From: Burkholderiales bacterium
Lineage (GTDB): Bacteria > Pseudomonadota > Gammaproteobacteria > Burkholderiales > Burkholderiaceae_C
Assembly (NCBI GenBank): GCA_016213205.1
Contig: JACRAZ010000109.1
Span: 1 to 64,000 of the forward strand
Direction: 5' to 3'
DNA: 64,000 nt
Shown here: in pieces, positions 1 through 10,000 of the stretch
Layout: each line of letters starts with the position of its first letter
Position numbering within the stretch: the first letter of the stretch is position 1
Made by a program: the position numbers and the translations under genes
The notes under the pieces: model-generated
The model's database searches: none
The model's input: only the letters and a program-made list of their open reading frames with translations
What the model was told of the DNA's origin: nothing

Positions 1-279
1 AACAACTGACTCGCTGGCGCTGGTCGCAGCGCGCGAAGCGCGCGGAGATAAATCCGACAGCGCGCCCCGAAGCCGAGAACCGCAGCGAAGTCAGCCGCAG
101 GCTGACCGCCGGATTCGGCCCGCTGCGCACGCGGACCTTGGCGCTTGCGCGCTCCGCACCTCGAACGTCGGCTTTCCGCAACCGACCCCAAAGGCAGCAA
201 CGGGCCGGCAGGCGCCACTCATACACGCACCCAGCGCCCATGCGTCGCGGGCCGCGCGAAGCGCGGTGGAGCCCCTGAG
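1..279. other. Non-coding or unassigned left edge
   Basis: I see no supported gene here. The stretch has GC-rich palindromic bits such as CGCGCGAAGCGCGCG near 29-43 and a related CCGCGCGAAGCGCGG near 253-267, which may be small hairpins. Open frames continue from here into the membrane-protein gene, but their upstream codons look non-coding. In relatives parA normally sits upstream of parB; it would have to lie left of this window. Confidence 0.4.
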
Positions 280-789
280 ATGACCCGCGGCCAACGTGCG
301 CTGCTCATCGGACTGACCGCGATGCTGCTGGCCGGCCTGGTCGACCGGGTGGTGCGTGGCAGCTGGCTGGTGCTGGCCGTCACGCTGGGCCTGGGTGTGG
401 TGCTGGTGGTGCTGCCCCAGGCCGCGCTGTGGCTGGCCAGCGCTGCACGAGAACGGCTGCGCGAGCGGCTCTGGGCGCCGGAGCAGGGCCACCACCATGC
501 CTTTGGTGGCATCACGCTGCGCATCGAGCACGATGCCCACCACAGCTGGATCGCCGGCAGCGACCTGCAGCGGGTGCTCGGCACCCGCGACCGCGAAGAC
601 GTGCTGGCCGCCCGCCTGGCCGGCCAGTGGCGCCGCGACGAGCGCGGCGTGCTGATGCTGCGGGTGGACGGCGTGGTGCAGCACCTGGCCACCCGCCCCG
701 GCCGCACCGACCCGCGCATCCAGCGCCTGCGCCGCTACCTCGAACGTGAGGTGCTGTTCCCGGCCGCGCAGCGGCGGGCGCGTCGGTGA
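280..789 (+). CDS. Small membrane-anchored hypothetical protein upstream of parB
   Basis: A 169-residue protein that I do not recognise. The start ATG at 280 is chosen because the protein then opens with two hydrophobic segments (about residues 7-20 and 26-50, rich in Leu/Val), followed by a charged cytoplasmic-type domain with many Arg and His. Upstream in-frame codons encode low-complexity Arg/Gly/Ala sequence and are probably not translated. The gene ends 9 nt before the parB start, so the two are likely co-transcribed. A link to chromosome partitioning is only inferred from position. Confidence 0.6.
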   Translation: MTRGQRALLIGLTAMLLAGLVDRVVRGSWLVLAVTLGLGVVLVVLPQAALWLASAARERLRERLWAPEQGHHHAFGGITLRIEHDAHHSWIAGSDLQRVLGTRDREDVLAARLAGQWRRDERGVLMLRVDGVVQHLATRPGRTDPRIQRLRRYLEREVLFPAAQRRARR

Positions 790-798
790 CAATTCGCC

Positions 799-1692
799 AT
801 GGTCACCAAGAAACCCAAGGGCCTCGGCCTCGGCCTCGAAGCACTGCTCGGCCCCAAGGTCAGCGAAGCGGCCGCGGCCGAGCCTGGTCGGCCCAGCACG
901 CTGGCGCTGAACCAGCTGCGCGCCGGCAAGTACCAGCCGCGCACCCGCATGGACGAGGGCTCGCTGTACGAACTGGCCGAAAGCATCAAGAGCCAGGGCG
1001 TCATGCAGCCCATCCTGGTGCGCCCGGTGGGGGCCAGCGGCTACGAGATCATTGCCGGCGAGCGCCGCTACCGGGCCGCGAAGCTGGCCGGCCTGAACGA
1101 AGTGCCGGTGCTGGTGAAGGATGTGCCCGACGAAGCCGCCGCAGTGATGGCGCTGATCGAGAACATCCAGCGCGAGGACCTCAACCCGCTCGAAGAGGCC
1201 CAGGGCCTGCAGCGCCTGATCGACGAGTTCAAGCTCACGCACGAGCAGGCCGCCCAGGCCGTGGGCCGCTCGCGCAGCGCAGCCAGCAACCTGCTGCGCC
1301 TGCTGAACCTGGCAGCACCGGTGCAGCAGATGCTGATGGCCGGCGATCTGGACATGGGCCATGCGCGCGCCCTGCTGTCGCTCGAGGCCGCGCAGCAGAT
1401 CCTCAGCGCCAACGAGATCGCGGCCAAGAAACTCTCGGTGCGCGAGGCCGAGCGCCTGGTGGCCAAGGCCCAGGGTGCGGGGCGGCAGAGCCCCTTGCTG
1501 CGCGTCAAGGCCGTCAAGTCGCGCGACATCGTGCGGTTGGAAGAACAGCTCGCCGACGCGCTCACCGCCCAGGTGGAGATCCGCATCCACCGCAAGACCA
1601 AGCGCGGAGAACAGGGCGAGGTGGCCATTGCCTTCGGCTCGCTCGACGAGCTCAACGGCCTGCTCGAGAAGCTGGGCGCCAGCGACCGCTGA
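799..1692 (+). CDS. parB: Chromosome partitioning protein ParB
   Basis: A 297-residue ParB/Spo0J-family CTP-dependent DNA clamp that loads at parS and spreads to organise the origin region with ParA and SMC. The basic N terminus carries the KGLGLGLEALLG segment typical of chromosomal ParB, which contacts ParA. The nucleotide-binding motif GERRYRA is at residues 87-93, the ENIQREDLNP motif starts at 111, and a helix-turn-helix lies at about 137-160 (THEQAAQAVGRSRSAASNLL). The C-terminal part (about 240-297) is the dimerisation domain. Length is normal for the family. parA is not in the window and I found no canonical parS site. Confidence 0.96.
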   Translation: MVTKKPKGLGLGLEALLGPKVSEAAAAEPGRPSTLALNQLRAGKYQPRTRMDEGSLYELAESIKSQGVMQPILVRPVGASGYEIIAGERRYRAAKLAGLNEVPVLVKDVPDEAAAVMALIENIQREDLNPLEEAQGLQRLIDEFKLTHEQAAQAVGRSRSAASNLLRLLNLAAPVQQMLMAGDLDMGHARALLSLEAAQQILSANEIAAKKLSVREAERLVAKAQGAGRQSPLLRVKAVKSRDIVRLEEQLADALTAQVEIRIHRKTKRGEQGEVAIAFGSLDELNGLLEKLGASDR

Positions 1693-1762
1693 GCGCGCGT
1701 GCACGGCCGCGTCGCGGCAAGTGCACAGGCTGGTGCATCCGCCGCCCGGTGGCGTGCATCAC

Positions 1763-1778
1763 TGCGCAATTCGGCGCA
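1763..1778. promoter_or_regulatory. Inverted repeat, possible activator site upstream of prkA
   Basis: TGCGC-N6-GCGCA lies about 80 bp upstream of the sigma-54-type promoter at 1858-1873, a usual distance for an enhancer-binding activator. It resembles an NtrC-type palindrome only loosely (16 bp rather than 17, and not the consensus bases). The assignment is an inference from position. Confidence 0.25.
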
Positions 1779-1857
1779 TGATGACCATCAACAGTGCAAC
1801 GCTGTCGGCGGATGCTGATGCATCGGCGTTGAAGCGGTTATACGATCGCACTCACAC

Positions 1858-1873
1858 TGGCGCGGGCCTTGCA
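1858..1873 (+). promoter_or_regulatory. Sigma-54 (-24/-12) promoter for prkA-yeaH-ycgB
   Basis: The sequence TGGCGC-N5-TTGCA matches the RpoN consensus TGGCAC-N5-TTGCA at all but one position. The GG and GC dinucleotides are exactly 10 nt apart, as the holoenzyme requires. It lies 229 nt upstream of the prkA ATG, inside the 409-nt gap after parB. In E. coli the homologous yeaGH operon is RpoN-dependent, which supports the reading. The long leader between it and prkA holds no gene that I can support. Confidence 0.7.
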
Positions 1874-2101
1874 AGGCAGCCACCAGAAATGAGCCCGGAT
1901 GCGGGGCCTTCTCGGTGTCTTGCAGCACCCGGGTTTGCATGAAGCTGGAGACTCGCTGAATCTGACACGTTGTTCTTGACGACCGGAAAGCTCTGATGGA
2001 GCCTGGGCCCGTACAGCCGGGACTTCATCAGAACTTCCCTCACCGCCGAAGCGGGCCCCGGCCCGGCCCCTCGGCGCTGTGTCCCGCTCAAGGAGGTCCG
2101 C

Positions 2102-4024
2102 ATGGACGTGATCAGCAGTTTCGCCGCCCGCTACGAACGCACCCGCGAAGAGGAGATGTCCCTCGAGGACTACCTCAACGAGTGCAAGCGCAATCCGCTG
2201 GCCTATGCCACCGCCGCCGAGCGCATGCTCAAGGCCATCGGCGAGCCGCAGATGATCGACACCCGCAACGACCCGCGGCTGTCGCGCATCTTCGCGAACA
2301 AGGTCATCAAGATCTACCCGGCCTTCGCCGAGTTCTACGGCATGGAGGACGCGATCGAGCAGGTCGTCTCCTACTTCCGCCACGCGGCGCAGGGGCTGGA
2401 AGAAAAGAAGCAGGTGCTCTACCTGCTGGGCCCGGTGGGCGGCGGCAAGAGCTCGATCGCCGAGCGCCTGAAGCAGCTGATGCAGGACGTGCCGTTCTAC
2501 GCGATCAAGGGCTCGCCGGTGAACGAGTCACCGCTGGGCTTGTTCAGCGCCGATGAAGACGGCCCCATCCTCGACAAGGAATACGGCATCCCCGTGCGCT
2601 ACCTGAACCGCATCATGAGCCCCTGGGCCGTGAAGCGGCTCGAAGAGTTCGGCGGCGACATCCGCAAGTTCAAGGTCGTCAAGCGCCACCCCTCGGTGCT
2701 CAAGCAGATCGCGGTCTGCAAGACCGAGCCGGGCGACGAGAACAACCAGGACATCAGCTCGCTGGTGGGCAAGGTCGACATCCGCAAGCTGGAGACCTAT
2801 GCGCAGGACGACCCCGACGCCTACAGCTACAGCGGCGGCCTGTGCCTGGCCAACCAGGGCCTGCTCGAGTTCGTGGAAATGTTCAAGGCGCCCATCAAGG
2901 TGCTGCACCCGCTGCTCACCGCCACCCAGGAAGGCAACTTCAAGGGCACCGAGGGCTTCGGCGCGATCCCGTTCGACGGCATCATCCTTGCGCATTCGAA
3001 CGAAAGCGAGTGGAAGACCTTCCGCAACAACAAGAACAACGAGGCCTTCCTCGACCGCGTGTACATCGTGAAGGTGCCGTACTGCCTGCGTGTCAGCGAA
3101 GAGGTCAAGATCTACGAGAAGCTGATCCGCGGCTCCTCGCTCGCCGAGGCCAAGTGCGCCCCGGGCACGCTGAAGATGATGAGCCAGTTCGCCATCCTCA
3201 CGCGGCTGAAGGAGCCCGAGAACTCGTCTCTCTTCTCGAAGATGCAGGTCTACGACGGCGAGAACCTGAAAGATACCGACCCGCGCGCCAAGAGCTACCA
3301 GGAATACCGCGACTACGCGGGCGTCGACGAGGGCATGAGCGGCATCTCCACCCGCTTTGCCTACAAGATCCTGTCGAAAGTGTTCAACTTCGACAGCCAG
3401 GAAGTCGCCGCCAACCCGGTGCACCTGATGTACGTGCTCGAGCAGCAGATCGAGCGCGAGCAGTTCCCGGCCGAGCTGGAGCAGAAGTACGTCGGCTTCA
3501 TCAAGGAACAGCTGGCGCCGCGTTATGCCGAGTTCATCGGCAAGGAGATCCAGACCGCCTACCTCGAAAGTTACTCGGAGTACGGCCAGAACATCTTCGA
3601 CCGCTACGTCACCTATGCCGACTACTGGATCCAGGACCACGAGTACCGCGACACCGACACCGGCGAGGTCTTCGACCGTGGCGCGCTGAACGCCGAGCTC
3701 GAGAAGATCGAGAAGCCCGCCGGCATCGCCAACCCGAAGGATTTCCGCAACGAGATCGTCAACTTCGTGCTGCGCGCGCGCGCCAACAACCAGGGCAACA
3801 ACCCGGTGTGGACCAGCTACGAGAAGCTGCGCACGGTGATCGAGAAGAAGATGTTCTCCAACACCGAGGAGCTGCTGCCGGTGATCAGCTTCAACGCCAA
3901 GGCCAGCGCGGACGAAGCCAAGAAGCACGAGGACTTCGTCACCCGCATGGTGGCCAAGGGCTACACCAGCAAGCAGGTGCGCTTGCTCTGCGAGTGGTAC
4001 CTCCGGGTGCGCAAGAGCAGCTGA
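2102..4024 (+). CDS. prkA: PrkA/YeaG serine protein kinase
   Basis: A 640-residue cytoplasmic protein of the PrkA/YeaG family. It has an N-terminal AAA+-like domain with Walker A GPVGGGKSS (residues 110-118) and a C-terminal PrkA domain. Family members are described as Ser/Thr kinases or AAA+ proteases acting under starvation and sporulation-like stress. The start is fixed by a perfect Shine-Dalgarno AAGGAGG (2090-2096) just upstream. It is the first gene of a three-gene operon with yeaH and ycgB, a conserved stress module in proteobacteria, and sits behind a sigma-54-type promoter at 1858-1873. Length matches E. coli YeaG (about 640 residues). Confidence 0.96.
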   Translation: MDVISSFAARYERTREEEMSLEDYLNECKRNPLAYATAAERMLKAIGEPQMIDTRNDPRLSRIFANKVIKIYPAFAEFYGMEDAIEQVVSYFRHAAQGLEEKKQVLYLLGPVGGGKSSIAERLKQLMQDVPFYAIKGSPVNESPLGLFSADEDGPILDKEYGIPVRYLNRIMSPWAVKRLEEFGGDIRKFKVVKRHPSVLKQIAVCKTEPGDENNQDISSLVGKVDIRKLETYAQDDPDAYSYSGGLCLANQGLLEFVEMFKAPIKVLHPLLTATQEGNFKGTEGFGAIPFDGIILAHSNESEWKTFRNNKNNEAFLDRVYIVKVPYCLRVSEEVKIYEKLIRGSSLAEAKCAPGTLKMMSQFAILTRLKEPENSSLFSKMQVYDGENLKDTDPRAKSYQEYRDYAGVDEGMSGISTRFAYKILSKVFNFDSQEVAANPVHLMYVLEQQIEREQFPAELEQKYVGFIKEQLAPRYAEFIGKEIQTAYLESYSEYGQNIFDRYVTYADYWIQDHEYRDTDTGEVFDRGALNAELEKIEKPAGIANPKDFRNEIVNFVLRARANNQGNNPVWTSYEKLRTVIEKKMFSNTEELLPVISFNAKASADEAKKHEDFVTRMVAKGYTSKQVRLLCEWYLRVRKSS

Positions 4025-4055
4025 GCACACAGGCCAGAGAACGTCGAGGGACCGC

Positions 4056-5348
4056 ATGCTTCAGCAGATCATTGATCGTCGGTTGGCGGGCAAGAACAAG
4101 TCGATCGGCAATCGCGAGCGCTTCATGCGCCGCTACAAGGACCAGATCAAGGAAGCGGTGCGGCGTGCGGTCGATGGCCGTGGCATCCGCGACCTCGAGC
4201 GCGGCGAAGAGGTGCGCATCCCGAAGAAGGACCTCTCCGAGCCGGTGTTCCACCACGGCCAGGGCGGCATGCGCGAGGTGGTGCACCCGGGCAACAAGGA
4301 CTACATCCGCGGCGACCGCATCGAGCGACCCAAGGGCGGGCAGGGCGGCGGCTCCGGCAAGGGCCAGGCCAGCGACCAGGGCGAGGGCGAGGATGACTTC
4401 ACCTTCGCGCTCAGCAAGGAAGAGTTCATGCAGGTCTTCTTCGAAGACCTCGCCCTGCCGCACCTGGTGCGCACCCAGCTGGCCGAAACGCCGGAGTGGA
4501 AGAGCCACCGCGCCGGCTTCACCAGCGACGGCACGCCCAACAACCTGCACGTGGTGCGCTCGATGCGCGGTGCCATCGGCCGGCGCATTGCCATCGGCTC
4601 GGGCTCGCGGCGTGAACTGCACGAACTGCAGGAACGCCTGGTCGAGCTCAAACGCGCCGCCGCCGCGGGCGACACCACCGCCGAGCGCGAGATCAAGCCG
4701 CTGGAAGAAGAGATCTCGGCCTTGCGCCTGCGCATCGAGCGCATCCCGTTCCTCGACCCGATCGACCTGCGCTTTCGCAACCGGGTGAAGGTGCCGGTGC
4801 CCACCAGCAAGGCCGTGATGTTCTGCTTGATGGACGTCTCGGGCTCGATGGACGAGGCGCGCAAGGACCTCTCCAAACGCTTCTTCATCCTGCTGTACCT
4901 GTTCCTCACGCGGCACTACGAGAAGATCGACATCGTCTTCATCCGCCACCACACCCAGGCGCAGGAAGTGGACGAGGAGAACTTCTTCCACGCCCGCGAG
5001 ACCGGCGGCACCGTGGTCAGCAGCGCGCTGGTGCTGATGGAGGAGATCATCCGCGCCCGCTACAACCCCAGCGAGTGGAACATCTACGGCGCGCAGGCCA
5101 GCGACGGCGACAACTGGCACCACGACTCCGGCCGCTGCCGCGAGCTGCTGGCCGAGAAGCTGCTGCCCCTGTGCCGGTACTTCGCCTACGTGCAGGTGGC
5201 CGAGGAAGAGCAGAACCTGTGGGAAGAGTACTGCCAGCTTGCCGAATCGCAGCCCCACTTCGCGATGCGCAAGGCCACCGAGGCCTCGCAGATCTACCCG
5301 GTGTTCCGGGACCTCTTCAAGAAGGAAGGCGCGGCCGCCGCGGCCTGA
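4056..5348 (+). CDS. yeaH: YeaH/YhbH family (DUF444) vWA-domain protein
   Basis: A 430-residue cytoplasmic protein of the DUF444/YeaH family, normally encoded with PrkA. The N-terminal half is very basic and has a Gly/Gln-rich linker (about 88-110). The C-terminal half is a von Willebrand A-type domain whose MIDAS motif DVSGSM starts at residue 260. The gene begins 32 nt after prkA and ends 8 nt before ycgB, so all three are probably translated from one mRNA. Its molecular role is unknown; a metal-dependent adaptor for PrkA is the usual guess. Confidence 0.93.
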   Translation: MLQQIIDRRLAGKNKSIGNRERFMRRYKDQIKEAVRRAVDGRGIRDLERGEEVRIPKKDLSEPVFHHGQGGMREVVHPGNKDYIRGDRIERPKGGQGGGSGKGQASDQGEGEDDFTFALSKEEFMQVFFEDLALPHLVRTQLAETPEWKSHRAGFTSDGTPNNLHVVRSMRGAIGRRIAIGSGSRRELHELQERLVELKRAAAAGDTTAEREIKPLEEEISALRLRIERIPFLDPIDLRFRNRVKVPVPTSKAVMFCLMDVSGSMDEARKDLSKRFFILLYLFLTRHYEKIDIVFIRHHTQAQEVDEENFFHARETGGTVVSSALVLMEEIIRARYNPSEWNIYGAQASDGDNWHHDSGRCRELLAEKLLPLCRYFAYVQVAEEEQNLWEEYCQLAESQPHFAMRKATEASQIYPVFRDLFKKEGAAAAA

Positions 5349-5356
5349 ACCCCACG

Positions 5357-6919
5357 ATGAGCGCGATCCTCACTGCCCCCACCGATCCCGGCCGCGGCCC
5401 GCAGCCACTGAAGCGCGCGGCCGAAAAGCTGCCCGGGCCCAGTGACTGGTCGTTCGAGCTGATCGACCGCTACCACGAGGTCATCCGCCACACGGCCGAA
5501 CGCTACGGGCTGGACACCTACCCGAACCAGCTCGAGATCATCACCGCCGAGCAGATGATGGACGCCTACGCCAGCGTGGGCATGCCGGTGAACTACCGCC
5601 ACTGGAGCTATGGCAAGGAGTTCATCTCCACCGAGAAGAACTACAAGCGCGGCCACATGGGCCTGGCCTACGAGATCGTCATCAACTCCAACCCCTGCAT
5701 CAGCTACCTGATGGAGGAGAACACGATGGCGATGCAGGCGCTCGTCATCGCGCACGCGGCATATGGCCACAACAGCTTCTTCAAGGGCAACTACCTGTTC
5801 CGCATGTGGACCGACGCGTCGTCGATCATCGACTACCTGGTCTACGCCAAGAACTACGTGGCCGAGTGCGAAGAGCGCCATGGCCTCGAAACGGTGGAGC
5901 TGTTCCTCGACTCGTGCCACGCGCTGCAGAACCATGGCGTCGACCGTTATCGCCGGCCGCAGCGCAAGTCGCTCGCGCAGGAACTGGCCGACCGCAAGGA
6001 CCGCGAGGCCTATGCGCAGCGCCAGGTCAACGACCTCTGGCGCACCCTGCCCAAGCGAGCCGAGAAGGCCGGCGAGCCCACCGAGGCGCGCCGCTTCCCC
6101 GAGGAGCCGCAGGAAAACCTGCTGTACTTCATCGAGAAGAACGCGCCGCTGCTCGAGCCCTGGCAGCGCGAGCTGGTGCGCATCGTGCGCAAGGTGGCGC
6201 AGTACTTCTACCCGCAACGCCAGACGCAGGTGATGAACGAGGGCTGGGCCACCTTCTGGCACCACCGCATCCTCAACACCATGTACGACGACGGCTACCT
6301 CACCGACGGCGTGATGATCGAGTGGCTGAAGTCGCACACCAACGTGGTCTACCAGCCGCGCGTGGGTGACCGCGGCTACTCGGGCCTGAACCCCTATGCG
6401 CTGGGCTTCGCGATGTACACCGACCTCAAGCGCATCTGCGAACACCCCACCGACGAAGACCGCCGCTGGTTCCCCGAGATCGCCGGCGCGCCCTGGGTGC
6501 CCACGCTGGAGCAGGCGATGCGCAACTACAAGGACGAAAGCTTCGTCGGCCAGTACCTCAGCCCCAAGCTGATGCGCGACTTCCGCCTGTTCGCCATCAC
6601 CGACGACGAGAAGGAAAGCGAACTCGAAGTCAGCGCGATCCACGACGACTCCGGCTACCGCCGGGTGCGTGAAGCCCTGTCGCGCCAGTACGACCTGGGC
6701 TCGCGAGAGCCCAACATCCAGGTCTGGAACGTGAACCTGCGCGGCGACCGCTCGCTGACGCTGCGCCACTTCCAGCACAACGACCGCCCGCTGGACGACG
6801 GCGCCCAGGAAGTGCTCAAGCACGTGGCCCGCCTGTGGGGCTTCGGGGTGCACCTGGAAAGCACCAACGGCCGCAACGAGGTCACCAAACGCTGGTCGGT
6901 GGGCGCGCCGCAGCAATAG
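5357..6919 (+). CDS. ycgB: SpoVR/YcgB family protein
   Basis: A 520-residue SpoVR-family protein, the third member of the conserved prkA-yeaH-ycgB stress operon. The start ATG at 5357 follows the yeaH stop by 8 nt and gives a normal family length (E. coli YcgB is about 510). The N-terminal part contains the conserved DTYPNQ...WSYGKEF block and a central NEGWATFWHHRI motif with His and Glu residues that could bind metal. The C-terminal stretch contains the family region ending near SLTLRHFQHNDRPL. In Bacillus SpoVR affects spore cortex formation; its biochemical function in non-sporulating bacteria is unknown. Confidence 0.94.
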   Translation: MSAILTAPTDPGRGPQPLKRAAEKLPGPSDWSFELIDRYHEVIRHTAERYGLDTYPNQLEIITAEQMMDAYASVGMPVNYRHWSYGKEFISTEKNYKRGHMGLAYEIVINSNPCISYLMEENTMAMQALVIAHAAYGHNSFFKGNYLFRMWTDASSIIDYLVYAKNYVAECEERHGLETVELFLDSCHALQNHGVDRYRRPQRKSLAQELADRKDREAYAQRQVNDLWRTLPKRAEKAGEPTEARRFPEEPQENLLYFIEKNAPLLEPWQRELVRIVRKVAQYFYPQRQTQVMNEGWATFWHHRILNTMYDDGYLTDGVMIEWLKSHTNVVYQPRVGDRGYSGLNPYALGFAMYTDLKRICEHPTDEDRRWFPEIAGAPWVPTLEQAMRNYKDESFVGQYLSPKLMRDFRLFAITDDEKESELEVSAIHDDSGYRRVREALSRQYDLGSREPNIQVWNVNLRGDRSLTLRHFQHNDRPLDDGAQEVLKHVARLWGFGVHLESTNGRNEVTKRWSVGAPQQ

Positions 6920-7022
6920 GCCACGCGGCCCCGGCTCAAGTTCGCACCGGCCGCGGTCGATACGACGAGGACCGTCCCCCGGGCCTTCGGCCCGCGGGCC
7001 CGCCCTTGCCCGGAGTCCTGGT

Positions 7023-10000
7023 TTGGCCGAAGCGCCCACACCGTCGCCGCCGCAGTCGCCGCTGCACCGCTTCGCCGCGGCGCTGGCCGCGTTTGGCCGG
7101 GCCGTGGCCGGGCCCGACCCCGACACCATGCACCAGCGCGTGCGCTGGGCCATGCTGGCCGTGTTGCTGCTGGTGGGTGCCGTCGTGCTGGCCGGACAGC
7201 AACGCACCGAGCAACTGGCTCTGCAGCAGCGCAGCCACATCGACATCCTGAGCCTGGCGGGCCGCCAGGGCCAGAGCACCCAGCAGATCGCGCGGCTGGC
7301 GGCCCTGCTGAACACCTTGCCCACCGACCGGCGCGCCGCCGACCAGGCCCTGCAGCAGGCCGTTGCCGAGTCGCGCGCCGGCGCGCTGCAGCTCGACACG
7401 CTGATCGACGCCGAGCTCGCCCGCTCCGCCAGTGCCACCGCATTGCTGCAGCCCGCGCAACAGCAGTGGCACGCCGCCCGCGAACGGCTGTGGTACCGCG
7501 CCGAAGTCGTGCTGCGCCACCTGGGCGAGCCCGAAGGCCCGCGCCTGGCCGGGCCGATCTCGGCCCTGCAGGCCGAGGTGGAAGGCGCCCTCGCGGCCAC
7601 GCAGGCGCTGGCCGAGCGGTCCGACCAGGCCGCCCGGGCCCACAGCGACGAGGCCATCCAGGCGGTGCGTTCGGGCGCCGCGTTCATCACCGCGCTGCTG
7701 GTCTTCCTGGCGCTCGGCGTGGCCGAGCCCGCGGTGCGTGCCGTGCGTCGCCAGGCGCGCCGCCTGGCCGCGCAGGCCGAGGAGCTGGCCCGCCTGGCAC
7801 TGGTGGCCGAGCACACCCACCTGGCGGTGACGATCATCGATGCCAAGGGCCGCGTGCGCTGGGCCAACCAGGCCTTCGAGCGCATCACCGGCTTCAGCTC
7901 CGCGGCCATGACGGGGCTGCACCCGGTGCGGCTGCTGCAGCCCGGCCGCGCCGCCGTCAACCCGCTGCAACAGGTGCGCGAAGCGCTGGCCAGCGGCCGC
8001 GGCGCCCGTGCCGAGCTGCCCTGCCGCAGCCGCGACGGCCGCGACTACTGGCTCGACCTGGACATGCGGCCGCTCACCGATGCCGCCGGCGCCACCACCG
8101 GCTTCGTGCTGGTGGCCAACGACATCACCGAACGCGTGTCCCAACGCCTGAAGACAGCGGCCATGCTCGCCACCCTGCCCACCGGCGTGGTGGTGCGCGA
8201 CGCGCAGGGTGCGATCATCGAATGCAACCCCGCGGCCTGGCAGATGCTGGGCCTGTCGCAGCCGCAGCTGGCCGATCCGGCCCTGCGCCCGCCGCACTGG
8301 AAGCTGCTGCGCGAGGACCTCAGCGAGTGCGCGCTGGACGACAGCCCCGGCCCCCGCGCGCTGCGCAGCGGCCAGGGGCTGCGCGGCGAAACCCTGGGGG
8401 TGGCCATGGCCGACGGCTCGCTGCGCTGGCTGCTGGTCAATGCCGAGCCGATCACCGATGGCTTCGGCCAGGTGGCCGGCGTCGTGACCTGCCTGACCGA
8501 CGTGACCGAGCCACGCCAGCAACGCGTGCTGCTGGAGACCACCGTCGCCGCAGCCGGTGTCGGCACCTGGCAGTGGGACATGAGCAGCAACGTGCTCAGC
8601 TGCAACGAACGCTTCCTCACGATGCTGGGCTACCGCAGCGGCGAGCTGCCGGCGGAGAACATCAAGCTCGGCTCGCTGGTGCACCCGGACGACGTGGCGC
8701 CCCGGCGCGATGCCTTGCGCGCGCACCTGTCCAACCCGTCGCAACCCTTCCACTGCGAACAGCGCCTGCGGCGGCCCGACGGCGAGTGGGCCACCGTGCT
8801 GAGCTGCGGCGCGGTGGTCGAGCGCAGCAACACCGGCCGCGCGCTGCGCATGGCCGGCATCCACTTCGACATGACCGAGCAGAAGCAGATGCAGGCCATG
8901 CTGCGCCACGCCGCACGCACCGACGGCCTGACCCAGCTGCCCAACCGCGCCGCGGTGTTCGACCGCGTGCAGCAGGTGCTGCAGCGCGAGAGTGAGCAAC
9001 CCGGCTCCGGGTATGCGGTGCTGTTCATGGATTTCGACCGCTTCAAGCAGGTCAACGACACGCTCGGCCACGCGGTGGGCGACGAGCTGTTGCGCCAGAT
9101 CGCCCAGCGCCTGCGGCTCACGCTGCGCGCGGGCGATGTCATCGGCCGCAGCGCGCAGCACGAGCACACGGCCGGCCGCATCGGGGGCGACGAGTTCGTG
9201 GTGGTGCTCGAAGCGGTGCATGGCCGCGAGGAGGCCTGCATCGTGGCGCGCCGGCTGCTGGATGCGCTGGCCGCGCCCTACCGGATCGGGCCGCACATCG
9301 TGCACTCCACCGCCAGCATCGGCATCGTCACCTCCGAGGTGGCGGCCAACGACGCGAATACTGTGATGCGTGACGCCGACACCGCCATGTACGAGGCCAA
9401 GCGCGGTGGCCGCGGCCGCTACGTGGTGTTCGACCCCTCGATGCACGAGCGCGTGGCGCATGGCCTTGCGCTCGAGAACGACCTGCGCCATGCGCTCGAG
9501 CGCGACGAGCTGTGCGTCGTCTACCAGCCCGTGATCGAGCTCGACGGGGCGCCCGGCTGCACCGTCGAGGCGCTGGCACGCTGGCGCCATCCGGTGCGTG
9601 GCCTGGTGCCGCCGGCCGACTTCATCCCGGTGGCCGAGGAGTCCGGCCTGATCGTCGAGCTTGGCCATCGCGTGCTGGCCCAGGCCTGCCGGCAGTTCGC
9701 GGCCTGGCAGCAACTGCTGGGGCCGCTGGCCCCATCCACGCTGGCGGTGAACCTGTCCACCATGCAGCTGCGCCATCCGGGCCTGATCCACGAGGTGGGC
9801 GAGTGCCTGCGCGACAGCGGCCTCGCCCCCCACCAGCTGCAGCTCGAAGTGACCGAAAGCCTTGCCGCACAGGACGATCTGGCGCGCGAGCGGCTGCGTG
9901 AACTCAAGGCCCTGGGCGTGAGCATCGCGCTGGACGATTTCGGCACCGGCTACTCATCGCTGGCCTGCCTGCACCAGCTGCCGGTGGACACGGTGAAGAT

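Noticed and set aside
5294..7960. An 888-codon open frame on the minus strand
   Set aside because: Antisense to ycgB and the GGDEF-EAL gene, low-complexity in composition, and not credible beside the strong domain matches on the plus strand.
6936..9833. A 965-codon open frame on the minus strand
   Set aside because: It lies wholly antisense to the PAS-GGDEF-EAL gene. Its sequence is His/Gly/Ala/Arg-rich without domain signatures; high-GC third positions open such shadow frames.
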